Assembly: GCF_010015445.1 (NCBI RefSeq)
Contig: NC_053119.1
Span: forward strand, 6,338,550-6,402,549
Length of the DNA: 64,000 nucleotides
Direction: 5' to 3'
DNA from: Perca fluviatilis
Taxonomy: Eukaryota > Chordata > Actinopteri > Perciformes > Percidae
The position numbers and the translations under genes were made by a program. Under the pieces are notes generated by a model that made no database searches, was not told the DNA's origin, and saw nothing but the letters and a program-made list of their open reading frames with translations. This document shows, piece by piece, positions 48,135 to 58,448 of this stretch (position 1 is the first letter of the stretch; the number at the start of each line of letters is the position of its first letter).

Positions 48135-50680
48135 GTAAAGTTTTCAGTTCTAAGCCACAAACCTTTACAATTGAACCTTCTGTCATGATGGTTGCTTGTT
48201 CATACCTGGTGCGGCACTTTGTGTGAATATTGTAATTAAACAGTTTTTAGCCATTCTCTTTGCAGCAACGGTATAGGTGAGCATGTACCTTAAAGATGCT
48301 TTCCCAGACACTTCTTAGTATCTTTGTAGCCCCGAGATAATTTGTAGATTATAAAGGCAATCATAACTAGCCAGTTTTAGATTCAGTTTTTGATTTAGAT
48401 TTGTTTCCTAAGCTAAAAATGTCACAAAAAATGTCGTGTTTCAGAGCGATCTGGTTCATACCATCGGGGAGAGCGCCGTCTTGGGAGCGTCAGGCGTCGT
48501 TCTCTGGGGATCATCAGAGTACTCACGATCAAAGGTAACGGTAAAAAGTGTACCCAAAAAATATTGTTCAAACTGGAGAGTTAGAACTGATTAAAACAGT
48601 GCTAACTTAAAATAAAGTTTCAATACAAAATTCAATGTCCAAAAGCTTTAAATGCACTTAAACTCAGTGTAAATTAATAGCCTTAAACAGAGTGCATGTT
48701 ATATAGCATTGTACATCATAGCATACATTCACATAAAACGAGCCACAAAGCATTCAGGAACAATACATTTTAAAGACAAAGTGCGGTCACTGGGCATAAA
48801 ACAAGGCTTCATAGTTTCTGATGTCATTGTTCTCTCCTCCAGAACCAAATGTTTCCGAAAATAGTGATTTTTTTTTTTTTCTGACCAAACTTTCACAAAC
48901 CAGGAGACAAAGAATCTGATTTATGTGTGAAAGTTTCAGAATTTCTGTTGGTGTCTGTGGATTTTCTTACATCCTGTTTACAGCAGACTCAGCTGTAAAT
49001 CTAGGACAAGAATCTGTCTTGTAATCATCACTGAAGAGGACATACTATGACACAACTGAAATTAGCTTAAAGGTCCCATGGCATGAAAATGTCACTTTAT
49101 GAGTTTTTTTTTTAACATTAATACGCGTTCCCCCAGCCTGCCTATGGTCCCCCAGTGGCTAGAAATGGTGATAGGTGTAAACCGAGCCCTGGGTATCCTG
49201 CTCTGCCTTTGAGAAAATGAAAGCTCAGATGGGCCGATCTGGAATCTTCTCCTTATGAGGTCATAAGGAGCAAGGTTACCTCCCCTTTCTCTGCTTTGCA
49301 CGCCCAGAGAATTTGGCCCCCCCATGAGAGAGAGACATTATGGCTTTCAAACGAGCAAAGTGGCAGTTGGTCAAGGTCTATATAAAAGAGACTTCAGATA
49401 CAGTATTAGGGGACCACTAAGGCCTATATAAAAGAGACTTCAGATACAGTATTAGGGGACCACTAAGGCCTATATAAAAGAGACTTCAGATACAGTATTA
49501 GGGTACCACTAAGGCCTATATAAAAGAGACTTCAGATACAGTATTAGGGGACCATTAAGGTCTATATAAAAGAGACTTCAGATACAGTATTAAGGGACCA
49601 CTAAGGTCTATATAAAAGAGACTTCAGATACAGTATTAGGGGACCACTAAGGTCTATATAAAAGAGACTTCAGATACAGTATTAGGGCACCACTAAGGTC
49701 TATATAAAAGAGACTTCAGATACAGTATTAGGGGACCACTAAGGTCTATATAAAAGAGACTTCAGATACAGTATCAGGGGACCACTAAGGTCTATATAAA
49801 AGAGACTTCAGATACAGTATTAGGGGACCACTAAGGTCTATATAAAAGAGACTTCAGATACAGTATTAGGGGGCCACTAAGGTCTATATAAAAGAGACTT
49901 CAGATACAGTATTAGGGGACCACTAAGGTCTATATAAAAGAGACTTCAGATACAGTATTAAGGGACCACTGAGGCCTATATAAAAGCATCCAAAGAGCAC
50001 CATGTCATGGGACCTTTAATCTCACTTGAGTTGAATATTTCCATTCTTGAAACCTTTTACGTATCACTGTAAAGTCCAGCAAACTGTCAGCAATCCCAGC
50101 CTCCTCCCTTATTGTGAACAGAATTATTTTTTTATGTTTTTGAGTTCATTTTACAGACAGTGTCTTTTTTTTGTCCTGCCTTTTTCAGAGAAACTGCTTG
50201 ACAGTGAAGAAGTACATCGACGGCCCGCTGGGACATTATGTCATCAACGTCACTTCCGCCGCCAAGCTGTGCAGTAAAGCGCTTTGCAAGAAGAATGGCA
50301 GGTGCGTCCGCAAGAGCCTGGACTCGGGCGCTTATCTGCACCTGAACCCGCGCTTCTTCCACATCCACCGCAACCCGACGCCCAGGGGGCCCCGCTTCCA
50401 CGTCAGCGGCCACCTCAACAACCTCGACATCCTGGAAATGAAGCACAAGTTCACCTGCCAGTGCTACCAGGGCTGGACGGGTGTTTACTGCGAGATGCCC
50501 CAGGCTCCTCCCCCTGCTCCTCCTCCCCCACCTCAACCTGCCTTCCCTCTGCCTCATCCCAGAGAGAACAGCCTGCTGGGAGACATCCTACTCATCCTGT
50601 CACTCCATTTCTCTTGTCTCTGTATCATCATGTTCCTGGGACTCTGTCTGATTATCAAGTGTCTGATACTGGAGACTTAG
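47199..50680 (+). CDS. Hyaluronidase of the SPAM1 (PH-20)/HYAL4 type, three coding exons
   Basis: Endo-glucosaminidase family (GH56) that cleaves hyaluronan and, in HYAL4, chondroitin sulfate. Exons 47199-48134, 48445-48534 and 50189-50680 join in phase 0 to give 505 residues, close to PH-20 (about 509). The start has a signal peptide (about residues 1-25). The catalytic Asp138-Trp139-Glu140 sits in LGVIDWENWRPQW. Other landmarks are FPDCYNYGY, WLWKESTALYPSIYL and GASGVVLWG. Six N-x-S/T sites are seen. An EGF-like module holds Cys 370, 375, 381, 432, 434 and 443, followed by a proline-rich linker (446-466) and a hydrophobic tail (471-503) that could anchor it as GPI or a membrane segment. Head to head with wasl, as in mammals. 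SPAM1, HYAL4 and the fish-named hyal6 cannot be separated here. Confidence 0.95.
48135..48444 (+). other. hyaluronidase intron 1 (310 bp)
   Basis: No feature recognised. Confidence 0.8.
48445..48534 (+). CDS. hyaluronidase coding exon 2
   Basis: Encodes 30 residues SDLVHTIGESAVLG to SEYSRSK, the end of the barrel (ASGVVLWG). Acceptor tgtttcag, donor gtaacg, both phase 0. Confidence 0.95.
48535..49070 (+). other. hyaluronidase intron 2, left part
   Basis: Nothing recognised before the element at 49071; the right part of this intron (50020-50188) is also plain sequence. Confidence 0.75.
49071..50015. mobile_element. AGGTCCCATGG-family TTAA element, copy 1, with 46-bp minisatellite
   Basis: A 945-bp element with ends aggtcccatggcatg and catgtcatgggacct, flanked by TTAA (49067-49070, 50016-50019). 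Its right half is 13 tandem units of 46 bp (49388-49985), each with a ctatataaaag motif. It lies within intron 2 of the hyaluronidase gene. Confidence 0.88.
49388..49985. repeat. 46-bp minisatellite, 13 units
   Basis: Units begin gagacttcagatac at exact 46-bp spacing (49388, 49434, 49480 and so on to 49940). Variants are single-base changes, for example tc/cc before tatataaaa. Confidence 0.95.
50189..50680 (+). CDS. hyaluronidase coding exon 3, stop codon
   Basis: Encodes 163 residues: RNCLTVKKYIDG, the EGF-like cysteines, a Pro-rich run and the hydrophobic tail ending LILET, then TAG. The acceptor follows tttttcag. Two copies of a TTAA element bracket it. Confidence 0.95.
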   Translation, partial: RNCLTVKKYIDGPLGHYVINVTSAAKLCSKALCKKNGRCVRKSLDSGAYLHLNPRFFHIHRNPTPRGPRFHVSGHLNNLDILEMKHKFTCQCYQGWTGVYCEMPQAPPPAPPPPPQPAFPLPHPRENSLLGDILLILSLHFSCLCIIMFLGLCLIIKCLILET

Positions 50681-50854
50681 TTTTAGAGTTTTAGCCAGAC
50701 CCAAAGCTGCAGTTCCTCTAATGTCCACAAGAAAACTATTGAAATTAATGGGAAAACCTCCAAGTTCTCTCTACAAACGCCAACAAATACAGTCAGTATT
50801 ACTTCATCTAATGTGTGTCTTGGTTTTGATTTAAACAAATGGCTTTTTAGTTAA
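50681..50854. other. hyaluronidase 3' flank, no polyA signal seen
   Basis: No AATAAA is present between the stop codon and the next element. A candidate signal occurs only at 52127-52132, so the 3' UTR end is uncertain. Confidence 0.5.
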
Positions 50855-51722
50855 AGGTCCCATGGCATGAACATTTCACTTTATGAGGTTTTTTAACATT
50901 AATATGAGTTCCCCCAGCCTGCCTATGGTCCCCCAGTGGCTAGAAATGGTGATAGGTGTAAACCGAGCCCTGGGTATCCTGCTCTGCCTTTGAGAAAATG
51001 AAAGCTCAGATGGGCCGATCTGGAATCTTCTCCTTATGAGGTCATAAGGAGCAAGGTTACCTCCCCTTTCTCTGCTTTGCCCGCCCAGAGAATTTGGCCC
51101 ACCCATGAGAGAGAGACATCATGGCTTTCAAACAAGCAAACTGGCAGTTGGTCAAGGCCACACCCCCACCCTCCACCCTCAATAGCTACAGACACAGAAA
51201 TGGCACATCCTAAGGAAAGCTCATTGTGGGACTGGCTCTAGTGGCTGTAATTCTGCACCAAGGCTGAATTTCGGGAAAGAGACTTCAGATACAGTATTAG
51301 GGGACCATTAAGGCCTATATAAAAGAGACTTCAGATACAGTATTAGGGGACCACTAAGGTCTATATAAAAGAGACTTCAGATACAGTATTAGGGGACCAC
51401 TAAGGTCTATATAAAAGAGACTTCAGATACAGTATTAGGGGACCACTAAGGTCTATATAAAAGAGACTTCAGATACAGTATTAGGGGACCACTAAGGTCT
51501 ATATAAAAGAGACTTCAGATACAGTATTAGGGGACCACTAAGGTCTATATAAAAGAGACTTCAGATACAGTATTAGGGGACCACTAAGGTCTATATAAAA
51601 GAGACTTCAGATACAGTATTAGGGGACCACTAAGGTCTATATAAAAGAGACTTCAGATACAGTATTAGGGGACCACTAAGGTCTATATAAAAGCATCCAA
51701 AGAGCACCGTGTCATGGGACCT
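50855..51722. mobile_element. AGGTCCCATGG-family TTAA element, copy 2, with 46-bp minisatellite
   Basis: An 868-bp element in the same orientation as copy 1, flanked by TTAA (50851-50854, 51723-51726). Its left 270 bp are nearly identical to copy 1. It keeps an interior segment (ccacacccccaccctcc...) that copy 1 lacks, and has nine 46-bp units (51279-51692). Confidence 0.9.
51279..51692. repeat. 46-bp minisatellite, 9 units
   Basis: Same unit as at 49388-49985, at strict 46-bp spacing, ending where gcatccaaag begins at 51693. Confidence 0.95.
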
Positions 51723-51726
51723 TTAA

Positions 51727-53426
51727 AGGAATATTTCACTAAAAAAACTATGTTTTAAGTATCAAACACGCCTGTAGGCTCAAAAGGGTTCCACTAAAAA
51801 GTTTGTAGCTTTCTCTTTCACAAAAGATGGATTCACAATCGTGACTGTGGCTCACTTACCTTGCATGGCAGCTGGATTTTCGTGGTATCACAAGATCACA
51901 CCAGAATTGCGGGATCACATTTCACACGAAAATCCATCTTGTCATGTTTCAAGTAATGCGTTTATGTCTGAACTACCAGCTTACCGAACCAATCAGCGTC
52001 TGATGAGGAGCCACTGGCAGTTACGGCCGTGGTTGAGGGGTGACGGCCCCGGCGTGACAAACAGATGGTTCGTCCTGGCCTTTTACAAACAGTTTCCAAC
52101 AAGGGTTTCTCAGATGATTCTGTGTTAATAAAGCATTTGGCCCGTCAGATTTAGTGTTTTTACAGCACAAAAAAAAAGGAATCAAACATCCACAGAAACT
52201 TCTGAAACCAGTGAACCAACTGTCATCTCTGCCCGTCAATCGACCATTTTCTGCCATTTTTCCAGGTCAGGTACATCATACAGGAGTAGGACATCCCTCT
52301 TCCTCATCCACGTCCTCCAGCTCCCTGTGCATTTGTTTCTAAGGCAACAACAACTACAACAACAACAGTACTTTCATTCAAAATCAAATCAAAGTGTACC
52401 ACATTCACTGTTTATCGTGCATGGATAACCTATCAATTACAAAATACATTTTTCACTGTAAGCCTGCCATCTTGTTTGACAAGTTTCTGTAGAGGTTTTA
52501 AAACTTTTAGGCCAATGGAACTGCAAGCTCCAAACATTTCAGAGCATACGGGAGGTGAATATACTAAAAAGACGGCATGTTGCAGACTTACTTTTGTATC
52601 CGATTTCTGATCATGTATCTGTAAGTTGACTCGTTTGCTGAAAAACCTTTAGAGGAAAACTGGAACGAAAGAAAGGGATCTGGAGTTCATTTTCTTTAGC
52701 AGGATGACAAAACAAACATTGCGCGTCTACATAAACCTCTGAAAACAATCAATAAATCACAGAAATCCTAGAAGACAGTTCAGTGTCGCACAGTCACAGA
52801 CGTTTGTTTAAAATCGGGATAATGACTGTAATGAGGCTGACATCGCAAGGCAGCACTACATCAGGAAATCTGGGTGGTGATGCAGTCATTTAAATGAGTC
52901 ACAGCGAGCTGCGGCGGGACGGGTCACATGACCAAAACACTTTAACAATAGTCTCTGTTTGTCCCACGGGAAAGGGAGGGACGGCCCAGTGTCAAACAAC
53001 TGTTTTGGGTGAAGAGAGGAGGGAGGGGAAGCTTCTGTTGCAACTGAACGCTTCATGGTTCACAAATAAGAACTGTCACAACAGAGTGAGGATTACAGAA
53101 AGTGTCGAAGTCAGCTGATTATAAATGAAGGTCTTATTTTTTATTTACTCAACTTTAACAGAAGCTTTACAATTTTATCATTTATCTGCTGCCGCATGTT
53201 ATCAATGTTTATTTTGTCTTTGTTTCTATATTTATGTGTAGTTAGAACTGAGCACAGTAGGGGATGGGAGGGAGACTTAGTTTTGTACCGGTAATTCCTG
53301 ATCTCATTGAACTAGACGGATTCCTGCATATGAACATCTTTAAAGGAATAGTTTTTTAGAAAATACACTTACACAGGAGGGTCACGACTGTCCAAATCCA
53401 CAATTTGATATGACTTTCGACTTCAA
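51727..53426. other. Downstream flank, no gene recognised
   Basis: About 51830-51950 contains an inverted motif pair (gctggattttcgtg and cacgaaaatcc). Otherwise nothing recognised. Confidence 0.5.
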
Positions 53427-54455
53427 AGCTATAGTGCACAGCTATTTTATATTAATAAACGTCTGTTACATTCAAGCTCATGCCAAATGAGTTGATCCAA
53501 AGCTAATTAAGACTATCAGCTCCACAAAAGTCTTTCTGTATTTCTCAGTATGGCTGTGTTAACAAAATGGTGTCGTCCAGCGACTTTTGCGTGCAGAAGC
53601 TCGAGTGATGCGGTTTACATCACCGCTGAGAAAGGACAACAGCAGCGTTCAGCTATGGAGACAAACAGGAGATAACAATAGGCCTGTGTCACACTTCTTG
53701 CTTCTGGAACACGGAGTAGGGAATCAGAACGTCCGGTCAACAGTCCCTTTCTCCGTAAGGATTTAGATTATCAGCCATCATGTCTAAACCATCCGAGGTA
53801 GACTGACCACGAGCTACGTGGTTGTGAAACCAAAGTTTCTGCTCCTGTAGAAGCTAGAAGTCTGTATGAAATCAACCTTGTTTTAAGAAAAACATGTTTT
53901 ATCTGCGATCTTATGGAGAAAAACTACAGTACCCACAATCCTAAGCGTAACAGCCGCGTCTCTGATTGGTCCAACTCGCTGTTATCACAAAAACGTTTAC
54001 TGTACCCGCGAAACCGCGAAGTCTATGATAGTTTCTTTACATGGTCTTGTACCTTTTGCCCTTTTTGCCGTTTTCAAAATGTTTTTTCATTTACAATCCG
54101 AACCACATCGTAGTAGGTGACTTCAGGCAGGTAGCGGAGAGACGTGGTCCAGCAGTATCTATCGGGCTCCGCCATTGTAAAAAGCTAACTGGAAGACGCG
54201 TATCCCCACTCAGACGTTCTTCCGGTCTTCAATTGTTGCGTGACATAGGCCTATTACAAGATAATTACCTCTTATCACCTCTATCAGGTTTGTTTGACTC
54301 CTCCGTGTCCTTTAACGGGATAAACGCAACTGTGTGGAGGAGGGGTGGGGGTGGTTTGTGGTCACCGAAGGCTTGCGTGATGTGGAAGTGCCGACAGTGT
54401 TGTTTTCATTACTTAGAATTCCTCAGGAGGGCTACAGAAACTACGCACTATAGCT
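53427..54455. mobile_element. Long copy of the agctatagtgcg TTAA family
   Basis: A 1029-bp element with ends agctatagtgcacagc and ctacgcactatagct, similar to the 343- and 345-bp copies but with about 680 bp of extra interior. The flanks are decayed (TCAA and TTGA). It may be a longer parent form or carry an unrecognised insertion. Confidence 0.65.
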
Positions 54456-54459
54456 TTGA

Positions 54460-55225
54460 AGGGTAACTTTGGGTTTTTTCAACCTGGACCCTATTTCACT
54501 ATGTTTTTGTGTCTAATTGACTGATGGGAACAACAATCTTTGACATTGGTCCAGTATTAAGCGAGACTGCTGCTGTCTGCAGTCAGCTAAACAAGCTACA
54601 ATGTAAGTTATTGGGCAATTGTGCAGCTTCTATTTATGTTAAAAAAATGCTCGTTTTGCCGCTGCAGGCTCAGATTATTATTATTCGGTGTCTGACAACA
54701 TTATGGAAAGGATTTCTTAGGAGGTCGATCTTTCTGTTAAAGAGTAAGATCCTTTTTTTAAACATAAAAATATCCGTGAAATTGCGTCATTTTAGCATCG
54801 TGAAGTACACTTCATTCAAAGTCGACAGAAACAAAATAAAACTCTGAAAAGCTGTTTTGGGTCGTTTTACCACTTTTCCAACAATCACCACTGTAGTTTT
54901 GGTTGAAATCTGGTGGGTTTAGCACTAGTGATCTCAGAGCTGTTTTTGGTTAAACAGAAAGGTCTTAAAGAGGTTTTAAAAAGGTCTATCTCTGAAGGGA
55001 TCCTTTGCATAATGTTGTCAGACACTTAGAATAATAATCTGAGCCTGTCAGTGGCAAAAACAACTTTTTAGTGGACGAAATTGAAAATTCACATTTGCCC
55101 CATATGATTCCATTGCAGCCCGGTCTGCGGCTGCCTGTTGCAGCGTTCTTGCTAAATACTGGACCAGTTTCAAAGCTTGTTGTTCCCATCAGTTACTTAG
55201 ACACAAAAACATAGAAAAAAAGGGT
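54460..55225. repeat. Foldback repeat
   Basis: Left arm from about 54490 (ccctatttcactatg, gtttttgtgtctaa) mirrors the right arm to about 55220 (ttagacacaaaaacatag). The arms span roughly 250 bp each. Confidence 0.65.
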
Positions 55226-55229
55226 AGTC

Positions 55230-56770
55230 TAGGTCACGATCGGATAACATTTTCGATTTGAAATTTTTTTTGTGCAGTTTGGAGATTCAAGGCCGTGTGC
55301 AAGGGCCATTTGAAAGAGCGGATATATTCCCAAATGGACGGGACAGTAGATTCCGTCTATAAAGCAAAGGGTGTCTGCGTACGTTGACGTGTCCTCACAT
55401 GTCCAGAGAGTGCTCAGGAAGCCTGTGTGGTCACATCTGGCTGCACATGGACTTCTGCACAGAGGGCAGCTTTTGTCCCAAGAACCCTCGCGGCTACACA
55501 AACACAAAAAGTATAATTAGAGCTTCAGTTGCCTCACTCCGATTTATGCCCCCCCGGAATCAAACCGCCAACAATATGGAGAAAAAGAAAAACAATGAAA
55601 GTAGAGAGGTAAGTATCACGTTACTTTTGTTGTACTAATGGAATAGTGAAAATGTACGTTATACTATCCTGACATAACTTTTCACCACAGATTTTAGATA
55701 TTGTGTCGTCCATTGCATGGCTGTGAATTGAATACTGTATGTACAGTATATCTTATCATGACAACTCGCCACAGCCAAAACATTACTCCCTGTCTGTTTA
55801 AACACTCGCTGTCTTTGTCCACCTCGGAATAAATGTTACGTTTCTACTCAAACAAGCAAAGTGAAGACAGGACTTTGCTTGATCACCTCCTGGTGAACCT
55901 TTACCGGGCACATAAAACACAGTGACTCAGGATATTTTATACCAGATGAAAAAATGGAGCGTTTGGTCCAGCAAAAACACAATTAAGCAACTTTTAGTGG
56001 TTCTCAGATGCTCTGAGCGGACTGACGAACCACCAAACACTCCACCCAGAGTGGAAACTGTCAGGTCCACTCAGCATTTATTCACTCCCGGCTTTGTTGT
56101 TTTTGAAATGAGTTCACTCCTCCCTCCGAAACATTTTTAACCTTCAGTTTTTAGATTTCTTCCCGTCTCGACAGCCAGTGGTTTCAGTTCATTTCTGTGA
56201 AAATCAACAGACGCGGAGAATTAAAACGCAACTCTGTTAAAACTCTGTTTTTGAAGGATACTCTACCCTCGTGCGGTAACACAGTTGAAAAATCCATCTA
56301 TAGTGTCTGACAAGTTCCCGAAGCTACATTTTCACTCGCCACCACGTTTGTCTAGAGTGAGAAAATTCAAATTTGCAAAAGAAGTGGAGATGAAATATAT
56401 GTGAAAGCATGAAAAAAACACAGCTGAATAAGATAAACAATCATTTATAAAAGTGAAATTATCTTTTGAGAGCTAAATTGAACTAAAACGGCATTGACGT
56501 TTTATTTGTAGAGAGGATTTGGGTGTTTTCTCATTCACTTAAATAAGGTCAGTTTTATCTAGCAGCATCTAATTCAAATTACAGGAACTGCATCCTAATA
56601 CTCTGTTGTGTTTTATCTTCATTAGAAGCTATTTGTCTTTTACCACAATAATCATTAACATTTTGTGTATTATGTCTTATGAAAAAACCATCCAAGAATT
56701 AAATCCCCTTTAAATACCATGGATATAGAGCTACTCTGCCAGCCAAGCAAAAATACTTATTTATAAACTT
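55230..56770. other. No gene recognised; unclassified repeat-like segment
   Basis: The part at 55230-55540 has the feel of a dispersed repeat but has no clear ends. The remainder shows nothing recognised. Confidence 0.4.
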
Positions 56771-56775
56771 CAATA

Positions 56776-56913
56776 TGTCACGTTTGTGAGTGTCTTTGTA
56801 GTGTTTCCTGTTTTATTTTGTAGTATCCCTTGTTTTTGCTTGATTAAATCTTTGAACGCTACTCTGCTCTGTCTTCACTGCATTTGGGTCCAACCTTCAC
56901 CTCCCCCGTGACA
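56776..56913 (+). mobile_element. Solo LTR (138 bp) with 5-bp duplication
   Basis: Begins TGTCACG and ends CGTGACA, with the 5-bp duplication CAATA on both sides (56771-56775, 56914-56918). It contains an ATTAAA polyadenylation-like signal. No internal retroelement region remains. The short length resembles a TRIM or short Gypsy-type LTR. Confidence 0.75.
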
Positions 56914-57105
56914 CAATATCCAATGGAAAATAATCTCAACATGAAATAGCACAAAGTGGTATCAACATAAAATAAAGCAATTTTTTTAAGCCGGAGAGCA
57001 GGGTTCGCTTCCCGGCGAAAAGACAAAATACTTCCACCCAGGAAACGCTAGTTTGTTCCTCGGGTGCGTTTTAACCCAAACCATGATCTTTTTCCTAAAC
57101 TTAAC

Positions 57106-57618
57106 CGTTAGGCTGGGCTGTTCGGATCCAAGAGCAGACACAGAAAAAGGTCGGAACAGGTATTTGAGGTTTATTGAACAAAAAAATGAGTAATGCAGGT
57201 GCTGGATATCCTCTGGGGCTGAGAGCGGGCAGACAGGTGAGAAGAAAGTTCCAATAAAAAAACAAGTTGGCTCAGGCAGGCAGACTGGGCTTCCAGGGCT
57301 GTAGTAGGAATCTGGACACAAAAAGTCAAAACCAGGCTTGCAACAGGGATACAAAAAAAAGGCAGTCCTTCTAAAACACTGAGGCTGGCCGTAGCGAGTG
57401 TTACCACTCGGGTGAACAGACGATCTGGCAGAGACTGGTTGGAAGGCCGGGGCTTAAGACAGGAGTGGTGATTGCTGGATGTGATTCAGGTGAGCAGAAA
57501 GCCACAGGTGTCCTGACGAGGAGGGAGAGAGAGCCAGGAGCGCCACACCCACTCAGCACAGGACAGACAAGACTAACAACAAGGGAGAGGGGAGAGGGAA
57601 AACAGACAGCACCATGAC
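57106..57618 (-). mobile_element. LTR-like element, minus strand
   Basis: On the minus strand it runs from gtcatggtgctgtctg to a caataaacctcaaatacctg polyA-like region. It is flanked by acttaac (57099-57105, 57619-57625). The outer bases do not fit TG...CA exactly, so the borders and class are uncertain. Confidence 0.45.
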
Positions 57619-57815
57619 ACTTAACTAGTCATTTTGGTGCCTAAACTCGTTGCCGCACGACGCTCACCTTTCTGGCTAAACTCCACCACCACGGCCCCTG
57701 AAAGGAGCATCATCTGGTGGTGCCTGTAGCCGGCTCACAGTTACCTATTGGCGGCTAAACAACTGGAGCTGGAGCTACCGGAGCGCTGTAGTGGCTAACT
57801 GCTGCTCAGATTTAA

Positions 57816-58444
57816 AGTGCTCATATTATGTTTTTTCCCTTTCCTCTATTGTGTCATACCGTATATCTTTTTGTGCATGTTATAGGTTAACAAAGTGAAA
57901 AAGCCCAAAGTCCCCCCCAAAGGGACTTACCATCTCCAACAGAAAACACTGTTCTCTAACGGCTCCAAACAGCTCTATTGTAGTCCAGCCTTTACATCAG
58001 AGACAAAAGTGCCTCATTTTGCATCACCACACACGTTAAAATGATCGTCTAGCTGCTAGCGTGGCACTCCCCTATACTCTGCTTCTGACTGGCTAGTAGT
58101 CCTTACCTACTACTGTCAGGGCACGCCCTCATACTCTGCTTCTGACTGGCTAGTAGTCCTTACCTATACTGTCAGGGCACTCCTCCATACTCTGCTTCTG
58201 ACTGGCTAGTAGTCCTTACTTAGCTAACGAGCATGTGCGCCTCCCAACAAAGATGGAACAGAAGTGAGATGTCTCACTCTGTAGCTAAAACAGAGAGCTC
58301 AACACACAGGGTGAAAAGAGGAGCTGCAGCAATGTGCAGTACAACAAAAATATGGTGTGTTTTGAAAAGTAAACCATGTACACCTATTCTGATATAACCT
58401 CTAAATACAATTATGAACCTGAAAATGAGCAAAATATGAGCACT
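57816..58444 (+). mobile_element. AGTGCTC-family TTAA element, copy A, intact
   Basis: A 629-bp element with ends agtgctcatattatg and aatatgagcact, flanked by TTAA (57812-57815, 58445-58448). It has a threefold tandem repeat of about 57 bp at 58075-58240. Confidence 0.85.
58075..58240. repeat. 57-bp tandem triplication inside copy A
   Basis: The unit starting tactctgcttctgactggct recurs at 58075, 58132 and 58188. Copy B (60393-61744) has this block only once, so it expanded in this copy. Confidence 0.85.
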
Positions 58445-58448
58445 TTAA

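Noticed and set aside
49092..49325. Repeated 77-codon minus-strand frame (also at 50876-51106)
   Set aside because: The two frames are the same because they lie in copies of one TTAA element; no protein family is recognised.
55384..55638. 84-codon frame with several Cys residues
   Set aside because: Lies in a repeat-like stretch, has no recognisable domain and no splice-site support.
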